A model generated the notes under the pieces. The model saw nothing but the letters and a program-made list of their open reading frames with translations, made no database searches and was not told where the DNA came from. From Rhodobiaceae bacterium (GTDB lineage Bacteria; Pseudomonadota; Alphaproteobacteria; Parvibaculales; Parvibaculaceae): a stretch of 64,000 bases of DNA. Shown here piece by piece: positions 44,822-52,705 of this stretch (position 1 is the stretch's first letter; every line of letters starts with the position of its first letter). The DNA is taken from contig CP030277.1 of the NCBI GenBank assembly GCA_003330885.1, positions 1,984,001-2,048,000 on the forward strand. The letters run 5' to 3'. The position numbers and the translations under genes were made by a program.

Positions 44822-47119
44822 ATGAGCTCATCCAAATCAGATCAGCCGGGATTCTCCGAAGCAGCGGGCGCGAGTTTCGTGCCTCAAAGCCCTGCGCCTG
44901 AAAACGCAGTCGTTGAGCGCGCGCCAAATGGCGACCCGCTGGAAGACTTCACGCCCCACCGTCCCGCACGCCCGGAAAAGTCCGAAGGCGGCATCGCCTT
45001 CAAGCTCGTCTCGCAGTTTGAACCCAAGGGAGACCAGCCCGCCGCCATCAAGGAACTCGTGGCCCAGGTGAAAGACGGCGAGCGCGACCAGGTGTTGCTT
45101 GGCGTCACCGGCTCCGGCAAAACCTTCACCATGGCGAAGGTGATTGAACAGACCCAGCGCCCGGCGATCATCCTCGCGCCGAACAAGACGCTGGCCGCCC
45201 AGCTCTATGGAGAGTTTAAAAACTTCTTCCCCGACAATGCGGTCGAATATTTCGTGTCCTATTACGACTATTACCAGCCGGAAGCCTATGTCGCCCGCAC
45301 GGACACCTATATCGAAAAAGAAAGCTCCATCAACGAGCAGATCGACCGCATGCGCCACGCCGCCACCCGCGCGCTGCTGGAGCGCGACGATGTCATCATC
45401 GTGGCCTCGGTCTCCTGCATTTACGGCATCGGCTCGGTCGAAACCTATTCCGAGATGACCTTCACCGTGACGGTGGGCGACAAGCTCGACCGCAACCAGC
45501 TGATCGCGGACCTGGTGGCGCTGCAATATAAGCGCAACGACAATGCCTTCCAGCGCGGCACCTTCCGCGTGCGTGGCGACACGGTGGAAGTCTTCCCCGC
45601 TCACCTGGAAGACAGGGCATGGCGCGTCAACATGTTTGGCGATGAGGTGGAGGAGATTGTCGAGTTCGATCCGCTGACCGGCCACAAGACAGACCGCCGC
45701 CCGTTCATCAAGCTCTACGCCAACTCTCACCACGTGACGCCCGGCCCGACGCTGCAGCAGGCGGCAACCCAGATCAAAAAAGAGCTCGGCGAGCGCCTGG
45801 ATGAGCTGAACGCCCAGAACAAACTGCTGGAAGCCCAGCGGCTGGAACAGCGCTGCAACTTCGACATTGAGATGATGCTCGCCACCGGCAGCTGCGCGGG
45901 CATCGAGAACTATTCCCGCTACCTCACCGGCCGCAAGCCCGGCGAGCCGCCGCCCACGCTGTTTGAATATATCCCGGACAATGCCCTCATCTTTGCCGAT
46001 GAAAGCCATGTGAGCGTGCCCCAGATCGGCGGCATGTATCGCGGCGACTATCGGCGGAAATCGACCCTGGCGGAATTCGGCTTCCGCCTGCCCAGCTGCG
46101 TGGACAACCGTCCACTGAAGTTCGAGGAATGGAACGCCATGCGGCCGCAGACGGTCTATGTCTCGGCGACGCCGGGCCCCTGGGAGATGGAGCGCACCGG
46201 CGGCGTCTTCGTGGAACAGGTGATCCGCCCCACAGGCCTCATCGATCCGCCGACGGAAATCCGCCCCGTGGACACGCAAGTGGATGATCTGATTGACGAG
46301 TGCAAACAGGTGGCCGCCCGCGGCGGGCGCATTCTCGTCACCACGCTCACCAAGCGCATGGCCGAAGACCTCACCGAATATATGCACGAACAGGGCATCC
46401 GCGTGCGCTACATGCATTCCGACATTGAGACGCTGGAGCGCATCGAGATCATTCGCGACCTGCGCCTCGGCGCCTTTGACGTGCTGATCGGCATCAACCT
46501 GCTGCGCGAAGGCCTCGACATTCCTGAGTGCGAGCTGGTGGCGATCCTCGATGCAGACAAGGAAGGCTTTCTGCGCTCAGAAACCTCGCTGGTGCAGACC
46601 ATTGGCCGCGCGGCGCGAAACGTGGATGGCCGCGTCATCCTCTATGCGGACAAGGTGACGGGCTCCATGGAGCGCGCGCTGGCGGAAACCGCACGGCGGC
46701 GGGAGAAGCAGGAAGCGTATAATAAGGAACATGGCATCACGCCGGAAAGCATTCGCAAGAATATCGGCGACATCATGGAGAGCATGTACGAGAAAGACCA
46801 TGTGATGGTCGACACGGGCGATGAGACCGTGGAACTTGTCGGCCACAATCTGCGCGCCCACATTCAGGACATGGAAAAGCGGATGAAGGACGCCGCCGCC
46901 GACCTGGAGTTCGAGGAAGCCGCCCGCCTCCGCGACGAAATCCACCGCTTGGAACAGACGGAACTCGCCATCGCCGACGACCCGTTTGCGCGCCAAAGCG
47001 CCGTCGCCGCCGCGGGGGAGAAAGACAGACCTCTCGCCCGCTCAGCACAAGGCAAGGCCGGCACGCGCACATTTAAGAAATCCGGCCAGACCAAGCCACG
47101 GCGGCGCAAGGGGCCTTAG
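44822..47119 (+). CDS. uvrB: Excinuclease ABC subunit B
   Basis: Central helicase-like subunit of nucleotide excision repair; it loads with UvrA and calls UvrC for incision. The protein of about 765 residues has the Walker A motif [10 protein letters not shown], the beta-hairpin region [21 protein letters not shown]-type DESHV, helicase motifs IV-VI ([16 protein letters not shown] and [12 protein letters not shown]), and a C-terminal UvrB/C coiled coil ([20 protein letters not shown]). There is an N-terminal extension of about 55 residues before the usual start [14 protein letters not shown]. uvrC is 14.6 kb away. ATG 44822 or 44798 are both possible. Confidence 0.95.
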   Translation: MSSSKSDQPGFSEAAGASFVPQSPAPENAVVERAPNGDPLEDFTPHRPARPEKSEGGIAFKLVSQFEPKGDQPAAIKELVAQVKDGERDQVLLGVTGSGKTFTMAKVIEQTQRPAIILAPNKTLAAQLYGEFKNFFPDNAVEYFVSYYDYYQPEAYVARTDTYIEKESSINEQIDRMRHAATRALLERDDVIIVASVSCIYGIGSVETYSEMTFTVTVGDKLDRNQLIADLVALQYKRNDNAFQRGTFRVRGDTVEVFPAHLEDRAWRVNMFGDEVEEIVEFDPLTGHKTDRRPFIKLYANSHHVTPGPTLQQAATQIKKELGERLDELNAQNKLLEAQRLEQRCNFDIEMMLATGSCAGIENYSRYLTGRKPGEPPPTLFEYIPDNALIFADESHVSVPQIGGMYRGDYRRKSTLAEFGFRLPSCVDNRPLKFEEWNAMRPQTVYVSATPGPWEMERTGGVFVEQVIRPTGLIDPPTEIRPVDTQVDDLIDECKQVAARGGRILVTTLTKRMAEDLTEYMHEQGIRVRYMHSDIETLERIEIIRDLRLGAFDVLIGINLLREGLDIPECELVAILDADKEGFLRSETSLVQTIGRAARNVDGRVILYADKVTGSMERALAETARRREKQEAYNKEHGITPESIRKNIGDIMESMYEKDHVMVDTGDETVELVGHNLRAHIQDMEKRMKDAAADLEFEEAARLRDEIHRLEQTELAIADDPFARQSAVAAAGEKDRPLARSAQGKAGTRTFKKSGQTKPRRRKGP

Positions 47120-47246
47120 GCGGTCCCTCTCAATCCGGCAACGAAAGAAAACCGTCCGCCCCTTATTTTCTTGAAATCATCATTTTTTTGCGCTCTCATC
47201 CTCTAAGATAGTTTCGGCATCCATAACAACAATCCGGACCGTTCTT

Positions 47247-48260
47247 ATGCACTTGAAGGCAGAGACGCTTGACGATCTGCTGATCGCAACCTTTGAAAGA
47301 TTGCTAAAACGCGGAAAGAGGATCACAGCAACTCGAGGAGAAACCTATGAACTTCAAGGTGTTTTGCTTGAATTGTCTGACCCACGCGCGAGATTAAGCC
47401 GCACAGAGTCAAAGGGGAAGGTCTTTAGTTCGCTAGGCGAACTGCTTTGGTATCTGTCTGGCACAAACTCTTTGGAGTTCATCAAATACTACTTGCCGAA
47501 GTATGAGGATGAGACCGAAGATGGAGCGACAATTTTTGGTGGATATGGACCTAGGCTGATCGACCATCACGGTCATAATCAAATCGAAAATGTTCTGAAG
47601 TTGTTGAAGGGCAATTCAAACTCAAGACGAGCAGTAATACAGGTATTCGATGCCGCCGACATCTCACGAACGCGCAAAGAAATTCCTTGCACATGCACAA
47701 TACAATTTCTACTTCGAGAGGAAAAACTAAACGCTATTGTGCATATGCGGTCCAACGATGCCTACTTTGGATTGCCTCACGATGTGTTCGCTTTCACATT
47801 TCTGCAGGAGATAATTGCGCGAAGCCTTGGCGCAGGACTCGGTACTTATAAACACTTTGTGGGCAGTCTACACCTTTACAGCGACTACGAGTTTCACGCT
47901 CACAGCTACATCGGGGAAGCCTACCAACCAACCACCAAGAAGATGCCCCCGATGCCGCCTGACACACCTTGGCAGTCTATAGAAAAAATTCTCAAAATTG
48001 AGTCCAAGCTGAGAGCTGACGAGCCAGTTCTGCTAAGTCAATTCTCTCTAGATTCATACTGGCTGGACTTGGCCAGAATCCTCCAGTTTTTTGCTGCCTC
48101 GAGGGGCCCTCAAATGGATGAAATCGAAATGGAACGCCTCAAATCGGAACTGGCAGGCTCAGTTTACGAGATGTATCTCAATGGCCGTACACGCACTATC
48201 GGCCCCCCGAACCTATCCGAACCAACTCTGCCGTTACTATTCGATCGAACGAACAAATGA
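47247..48260 (+). CDS. Thymidylate-synthase-fold enzyme, probable dNMP hydroxymethylase-like
   Basis: A 337-residue enzyme of the thymidylate synthase superfamily. The nucleophile is Cys148 in IPCTCTIQF; the phosphate-binding Arg pair is in SRRAVIQVF; the base and sugar loop is RSNDAYFGLPHD; the ribose His and Tyr are in SLHLYSDYEF (209 and 211). At the position of the Asn that reads uracil in ThyA (E. coli N177) this protein has Asp179, as in T4 dCMP hydroxymethylase. It also lacks the usual tryptophan-rich block after GELLWYLSGT. So it may act on dCMP, or transfer hydroxymethyl instead of methyl. It overlaps the AGPT-pyrophosphorylase gene by four bases. Confidence 0.85.
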   Translation: MHLKAETLDDLLIATFERLLKRGKRITATRGETYELQGVLLELSDPRARLSRTESKGKVFSSLGELLWYLSGTNSLEFIKYYLPKYEDETEDGATIFGGYGPRLIDHHGHNQIENVLKLLKGNSNSRRAVIQVFDAADISRTRKEIPCTCTIQFLLREEKLNAIVHMRSNDAYFGLPHDVFAFTFLQEIIARSLGAGLGTYKHFVGSLHLYSDYEFHAHSYIGEAYQPTTKKMPPMPPDTPWQSIEKILKIESKLRADEPVLLSQFSLDSYWLDLARILQFFAASRGPQMDEIEMERLKSELAGSVYEMYLNGRTRTIGPPNLSEPTLPLLFDRTNK

Positions 48261-49195
48261 GACCAATAGATACCGCTGATTTCACCAGCCTAGACAACAA
48301 ACTGAGCAGCTATGAAACAAACCATGGCGTTTTGCCTGGTATCTCACAACAGAACGCCCGACTGGTGTTGCTTGAGCAGCTAATAGAAAGCGTGCGGCGG
48401 GTAAAATTCCTCGAAACTATACAGGCTCGCCCCATTTCGAATACTAGGAAGGATCCTGCGAATCCGGGATTCGATCCCCTCAGAGCTGCATTACTATATG
48501 CACGCGATGGCAACCTAGACGAAGCCTGCTGGCTGGTGTTTCTCGCGATTCACTTTGGTAAGCACCACAAAGATGGCTGGCGGCTCGCGCGCGATGTGTA
48601 TGGAGCATTGCACAACTCCCCCGTATGGACGTGGGATCGGGTGGTTTCACACCGTTCAGAATTCAGAAAATGGATGGTTGAAAATGAAGCGACCCTGCAA
48701 ACAGACGGCGTATCTCGTCGTTTCGGAAACCACAGACGGTATGAAAGCCTTAAAGCAGACTCACCAAAAGGTACCCTTGCGGTAATCGATTCCTATATCG
48801 AATGGATCTCACCTCCACAAACTCATGCATCAAAATTTTCGAATGCGATAGCGTCGGTCGGCCAAGATCCCAAATTGGTCTTCGATGAGCTTTACAATTC
48901 CCTGAAACAGGTCACTCGATTTGGCCGTCTGGCAAAATTCGACTTCCTATGCATGCTGGGAAAACTGAGGCTTGCACCCGTAGAGGCACCATCCGCTTAC
49001 CTAAAAGAAGCGACAGGACCACTACGCGGTGCTCGATTAATTTTCGAAGGAAGTGTGAACTCCAAAACACCACCGGTCGACCTAGAAAGTAAGCTGCACG
49101 AATTGGGAACAAGCCTCGATCTTGGAATGCAGGTTTTGGAAGACGCACTCTGCAACTGGCAAAAAAGTCCGCAGAAGTTCGTGCCATTTCGCTAG
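48257..49195 (+). CDS. Alpha-glutamyl/putrescinyl thymine pyrophosphorylase clade 3 family protein
   Basis: A 312-residue protein that I recognise from its conserved helical blocks: FDPLRAALLYARDGNLDEA, HFGKHHKDGWRLARDVYG (99-116), RRFGNHRRYESL (154-165) and FGRLAKFD (222-229). The family was predicted from phage hypermodification systems; phage relatives of clade 2 phosphorylate 5-hydroxymethyluracil in DNA so that amines or amino acids can be attached. The fold is helical and DNA-glycosylase-like. Overlap with the TS-fold gene by four bases points to a shared pathway: one enzyme makes a hydroxymethyl base, the other activates it. The reaction of clade 3 itself is not established. Confidence 0.75.
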   Translation: MRPIDTADFTSLDNKLSSYETNHGVLPGISQQNARLVLLEQLIESVRRVKFLETIQARPISNTRKDPANPGFDPLRAALLYARDGNLDEACWLVFLAIHFGKHHKDGWRLARDVYGALHNSPVWTWDRVVSHRSEFRKWMVENEATLQTDGVSRRFGNHRRYESLKADSPKGTLAVIDSYIEWISPPQTHASKFSNAIASVGQDPKLVFDELYNSLKQVTRFGRLAKFDFLCMLGKLRLAPVEAPSAYLKEATGPLRGARLIFEGSVNSKTPPVDLESKLHELGTSLDLGMQVLEDALCNWQKSPQKFVPFR

Positions 49196-49205
49196 CAGAC
49201 TAGGA

Positions 49206-50288
49206 TCACATTTCGTTCCATCGGTATCGACGCTTCAACCAATTTAACTGGTTGTGCCTAATTCGCCCCATATGTTGCAACTGGCCAACGATAATTCCCG
49301 GGGAGACAGAACAGGCGTTCGCAAATCTCACTATCTCATATTTGCTAAGCTCGATCTCATGTAGCTTCTCCTGATACCCGTGAGGTATCAAGGTATCGAA
49401 TGAAAACTCATCAGCCTCAGCTTCTTCGGCTTGTGTGACATCTGAGTCGTCCTCAATAAATAGTGCGTTTTTGTCATGAAGGACTAGATGGCCCGCTTCA
49501 TGAAAAAAGGTAAACCAAAATTGATCATCGGAAAGGTACCGCATACTCAATAGGATAAGCGCCTTAGAAGGATTAGTGAACATCGTAGCTCCACTTGCTC
49601 GAGTTCCTTTTGGGGCACGCTGAATCACTACAGCTACACCACACTCTGCGCACAGAGAAACCAACTGGGAAAGAAATATTGAAGGTTGTTTGATTCTAGT
49701 GAGTTTCTTTATTTCACTCAGTGTCGAAGAAAACTTTCCAACATCCCATGGCTTGCATTGGATTTTCTCCGCAAGCTGGTGACCGCGACGCAACCAGGCA
49801 ATAGTTGAGTATTGGTCGACTTCATGTGTTGAAGATGCCCTAAAAGAAACAGCCTTCAGCTGCGTTTCATATTTCTCTTGCCATGCTTCGATACTTCCAG
49901 TCTCGAAGAACTTAAGACACTCCGAAAGTTTATCACCTCCACTCGCGACCCAGCCCATCTTTCGCATTTCATTGATAGGAAGTTGCGACAACCAAGCCCT
50001 GCCATCATCATCCGATATCTTCTTTGCACATTCATCAAGAAGGGCCTCATATCGAGACTGCCGATTGAGCCAATACTGCGAAGTCCCTCCCACGCTTACC
50101 TCTAGCTTCTCCGCGAGATCTTCTGTAATTGGCAATACACCGTCCAACAATTTGATCGCGTCATCGAGGCTCAACCCGACATGGATGGAGAACTCTTGCA
50201 GACCTATCTCACCTTTCGACAAAGCTGCAGAAATAGAAGATCCAGGAATCGAAAACCAAGTGGGATTGAAAGACACTGTCTCAGCCAT
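49206..50288 (-). CDS. HigA-type antitoxin fused to ImmA/IrrE metalloprotease
   Basis: A 360-residue protein. The N-terminal part (about residues 10-85) has a HigA-like HTH (ISAALSKGEIGLQEFSIHVG and TEDLAEKLEVSVGGTSQYW). The C-terminal part is an IrrE-like zinc protease with the active-site HEAGH at 263-267 and acidic residues in AEEAEADEFS for the third ligand. Proteases of this kind cleave repressors or antitoxins after a signal. The gene overlaps the HigB-type gene by eight bases. It may bind the palindrome in the promoter upstream and self-process or destroy a partner under stress, which is inference. Confidence 0.88.
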   Translation of the reverse strand: MAETVSFNPTWFSIPGSSISAALSKGEIGLQEFSIHVGLSLDDAIKLLDGVLPITEDLAEKLEVSVGGTSQYWLNRQSRYEALLDECAKKISDDDGRAWLSQLPINEMRKMGWVASGGDKLSECLKFFETGSIEAWQEKYETQLKAVSFRASSTHEVDQYSTIAWLRRGHQLAEKIQCKPWDVGKFSSTLSEIKKLTRIKQPSIFLSQLVSLCAECGVAVVIQRAPKGTRASGATMFTNPSKALILLSMRYLSDDQFWFTFFHEAGHLVLHDKNALFIEDDSDVTQAEEAEADEFSFDTLIPHGYQEKLHEIELSKYEIVRFANACSVSPGIIVGQLQHMGRIRHNQLNWLKRRYRWNEM

Positions 50289-50592
50289 TTTGAATCTCAA
50301 TCGCTGTAAGTTTAATCCGACCTATCTCGTGTAGTTGCAAATCAGCCCCAGCGTGGTTTGCCATAAAACAAATCGAAATTTGATCATCGACCGACAGCTC
50401 ATAGCTGATTTCACTGCCGCTGTCCTTCTTATTCAGTCCAAGGAAAACCAGGTCCTGCAATGACACTGCCGCTTCGAGGTCAGAAATGCGGTCTTTTAGC
50501 TTCGAGGCACGAACACCGCCGAACTTCCTGATCGCGACGTTCTCATGTTCGCAAAGTCTACGTAGACCCTTGGTCTCAAAAGCCAATTCCAA
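50281..50592 (-). CDS. HigB/RelE-like toxin component
   Basis: A 103-residue protein starting (M)ELAFETKGLRRLCEHENVAI, the typical beginning of HigB-like killer proteins of the RelE/ParE superfamily. The fold would be a small ribonuclease acting on ribosome-bound mRNA. The later part (ISYELSVDDQISICFMANHA) provides the beta-sheet. The start is TTG at 50592, giving the expected N-terminus; a TTG at 50613 would add seven residues. It is first in an operon with the HigA-ImmA fusion. Confidence 0.75.
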   Translation of the reverse strand: MELAFETKGLRRLCEHENVAIRKFGGVRASKLKDRISDLEAAVSLQDLVFLGLNKKDSGSEISYELSVDDQISICFMANHAGADLQLHEIGRIKLTAIEIQNG

Positions 50593-50643
50593 TCGTCCCG
50601 CCCACGTCGACAATCAACGAATCACGTCAAAGTACTGACGCAA

Positions 50644-50672
50644 TTTATAGCGGTAAATTGCCGCTTGTGCCA
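50644..50672 (-). promoter_or_regulatory. Promoter and operator of the toxin-antitoxin operon
   Basis: On the minus strand the -35-like TGGCAC (50672-50667) is followed by exactly 17 bases and the -10-like TATAAA (50649-50644). The spacer holds a 15-17 base palindrome (AGCGGTAAATTGCCGCT on the plus strand, 50649-50665) with one mismatch. A regulator bound there would block RNA polymerase. This is the usual autoregulatory layout of HigBA-like operons. Confidence 0.6.
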
Positions 50673-50739
50673 TGCAGCCTTACCATTGAAGACGGCATAA
50701 TGCATGCGCAGCCCCACACGACATGCACCGAACAAATGA

Positions 50740-50880
50740 TTCTGCTAAGCTGCTCCCACGGCGAGCACCCTTCGAGACGCATAGCTGCGCAATTCTCCTC
50801 AGGGTGAGGTGAGTTTGAAATAAGAGCCTCACGGTGAGGAGGCGCGCTTGCGCCATCTCGAACCAGGGCGGGCCGCACCC
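50740..50880. repeat. Third type of dispersed palindromic sequence
   Basis: CACCCTTCGAGACGCATAGC (50768-50787) with CTCCTCAGGGTGAGG (50797-50811) and CTCACGGTGAGG further on form imperfect dyads. It resembles a dispersed alphaproteobacterial intergenic sequence with CCCTTCGAGAC and CTCAGGGTGAGG arms. No gene is supported in it. Confidence 0.45.
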
Positions 50881-50897
50881 ATTGTTTCCCCCCCCCA

Positions 50898-51300
50898 ACA
50901 ATGTCACTACCTGACTTGTTCGGGTAATCCAGGGTTACAGAATAGAAGCCTGTACACGACGCTCTGGACCACCCGAATAAATCGGGTGGTGACAATAGTG
51001 TTTAGTGGGTTCTGCTGCAGACCATCCAACCAAAAGTGTCATTACCCGGCTTGTCCGGGTAATCCAGGGTGACAGAATAGAAGCCTGTACACGACGCTCC
51101 TGGACCACCCGAATAAATCGGGTGGTGACAATAGTGTTTAGTGGGTTTTGCTGCAGACCATCCAACCAAAAGTGTCATTACCCGGCCCAAGGGTCTGGCT
51201 TCGCCAGCCCGAGGATAAACTCGTCGGGTAATCCAGGGTTACAGAATAGAAGCCCGCGTTTGTCGCTCCTGGACCACCCGAATAAATCGGGTGGTGACAG
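50898..51300. repeat. Tandem array of about three 135-bp units, palindromic repeat family 1
   Basis: Two full units start at 51006 and 51141, exactly 135 bases apart, with the shared run CTGCAGACCATCCAACCAAA and nearly identical following sequence. A truncated unit precedes them at 50898-51005. Each has a left palindrome (TTACCCGGCTTGTCCGGGTAA) and a right one (CACCCGAATAAATCGGGTG). The third copy has an extra hairpin block inserted in its left palindrome (TCTGGCTTCGCCAGCCCGAGG). Another copy is at 51.74-51.87 kb. Confidence 0.85.
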
Positions 51301-51311
51301 CAGAGGCAGGA

Positions 51312-51668
51312 GAACGGTCGAGAAAAAAACTTATCCTCCCCCCTGTCTGAGACCCCATTTAATAGGGCATCTCCCGCCCATGTGAGGGGCGTGTCGACCG
51401 TTCAGTCAGGCGGGTGGGAGTGCGGCTTTCGGGCGGGAGAGTTGACGGCTTCCGTACCGGAGCAACCTGCAAGAGGACCGGAGAGACCCTCCGGGGCGGG
51501 CACTTAAGGCCCGGTCACGACCGGCGGATGAAAGTCCAACGGTACGGCCCGGGAAAAACAGGCGCTTAGCTCGGGATATGATGGATGGCAGCGATTGCAG
51601 CAGCCGCGCGCGGAGTGCCGGAAGGCCTCTAAAAAAGAAACACAGATGAGGCTTTGCGGCATTCCGCG
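51312..51668 (+). ncRNA. Candidate large structured RNA, no known family
   Basis: There is no credible gene here, but many perfect helices are present. GAACGGTCGA (51312-51321) pairs with TCGACCGTTC (51394-51403), 10 bp. CCGTACCG (51452-51459) pairs with CGGTACGG (51540-51547), 8 bp at long range, and encloses hairpins CCGGAG/CTCCGG (51478-51494) and CCGGT/ACCGG (51511-51524). At the end is a 20-bp stem with one G.G mismatch (51609-51629 with 51648-51668) around an A-rich 18-base loop. The strand is arbitrary, since no promoter or terminator was clear. It does not show the conserved cores of RNase P, tmRNA, SRP, 6S, cobalamin, TPP or glycine RNAs. Confidence 0.5.
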
Positions 51669-51741
51669 TCCCTCACGACCTAAACCAGACCTACAGACAT
51701 ACCGTTTATGTGGGCCGCGCAAGCGTGCCTAAACACTCAGT

Positions 51742-51869
51742 GTCATTAACCGGCCCACGGGTCTGGCTTCGCCAGCCCGAGGACAAACTCGTCGGGTAAT
51801 CCAGGGTTACAGAATAGAAGCCTGTACACGACGCTCTGGACCACCCGAATAAATCGGGTGGTGACAGTC
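51742..51869. repeat. Separate copy of palindromic repeat family 1
   Basis: It matches the variant third unit of the array at 51.17-51.30 kb, including the inserted hairpin TCTGGCTTCGCCAGCCCGAGG and the shared stretch GGTTACAGAATAGAAGCCTG. It ends with CACCCGAATAAATCGGGTG. The candidate structured RNA region lies between this copy and the array. Confidence 0.75.
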
Positions 51870-51908
51870 GTTATTTGGAGAAACTCAAGCGCACGAAAAC
51901 ACATGCCC

Positions 51909-52595
51909 TCACGAACAGCCCTCAACCCAGTGCACTTCCGGCGGGCGACCGACGCGGTAGGCCGTCACCTTGCCCTCATCGGTTTCAAAGACGATGCCTT
52001 TACTGTCCGTGAGCGTCACGATGTAATCGGTGCCCACGCCAAATTTGTTGGGTTCGGATTCCACCTTGTCGCCCCAGGCGGCAGTGATGTCGCCAACCGG
52101 GCTACCAAGGCCAACGCCGTTGGGGAGCGAGGGTCCGGTGGTCACCCCTTCTGGCCCCATGCTGCTCACATCAAGCCGCGCGGCCATACCCTCCACAATC
52201 ATGAGATAGAGAGGCCCCGCCGGATGATCGAAACGCACATAGTGGCACTCCGGATTGATCGGTCCCGAAGCCGCAATCTCCGGATCAGCGAGATTGACCG
52301 CCTCACCAATCACGTAAGGGCCGTAGCCCACTTCTGTGAAAGGGCGCACAGGCTTTTGCGGGGGAATGGGCGCGGCCTCAAACTGGCTGCCCCGCGGGCG
52401 CGGGGTTGCGGGGGTGAGAAAGTCGCTCGGCGGCGGCAGGGCTGTGCCCTTCTCAATCTCGGGAGATCCGCCCACGTCCGGCGAGAGGTCAATCCCGTCA
52501 ATGGCGGCAAAGGAGACCGTTGTTCCCGCAAGGAGCAATCCAACAGCAAGTGGGGCAGCCCCACTCACCAAACTCAAAACCCGACCGCGACCCAT
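51909..52595 (-). CDS. Secreted hypothetical protein
   Basis: A 228-residue protein with a signal peptide (AAPLAVGLLLAGTTVSFAA). After a Pro-rich linker (ATPRPRGSQFEAAPIPPQKP) comes a beta-rich domain (VGYGPYVIGEAVNLADPEIA, YLMIVEGMAARLDVSSMGPE, GTDYIVTLTDSKGIVFETDE). It looks like a small periplasmic protein of unknown family. ATG at 52595 gives the shortest n-region before the hydrophobic core. It is divergent from the next small secreted protein gene. Confidence 0.7.
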   Translation of the reverse strand: MGRGRVLSLVSGAAPLAVGLLLAGTTVSFAAIDGIDLSPDVGGSPEIEKGTALPPPSDFLTPATPRPRGSQFEAAPIPPQKPVRPFTEVGYGPYVIGEAVNLADPEIAASGPINPECHYVRFDHPAGPLYLMIVEGMAARLDVSSMGPEGVTTGPSLPNGVGLGSPVGDITAAWGDKVESEPNKFGVGTDYIVTLTDSKGIVFETDEGKVTAYRVGRPPEVHWVEGCS

Positions 52596-52705
52596 GACCA
52601 CCAACTCCCAACACACCGCTCAAAAAAAACCGACAAACAACAGGCCGCCAGTGTGACCGCAATTAACCAAAGAAGGAAGCGGCTTAAATCCTGCAAGGAG
52701 AGACT

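Noticed and set aside
44837-46417. 526-residue open frame opposite uvrB
   Set aside because: It is antisense to the highly conserved uvrB; high G/C at third positions creates long mirror frames. No family motif and no ribosome site.
50898-51300. CRISPR array
   Set aside because: The repeats are 135-base palindromic units with no unique spacers and no cas genes nearby.
51431-51495. Possible glycine riboswitch (GGGAGAG ... GGAGCAACC ... GGAC)
   Set aside because: A few words resemble the aptamer, but the order and the conserved CTCTCAGG core are absent, and no glycine-cleavage gene is downstream.
51312-51668. RNase P RNA or tmRNA in the structured region
   Set aside because: The invariant GAGGAAAGTCC and ACAGAAA segments of RNase P and any readable tmRNA tag or acceptor end are missing.
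51504-51722. 72-residue minus-strand frame
   Set aside because: It lies in the hairpin-rich region, has no ribosome site, and its codons follow the paired stems.
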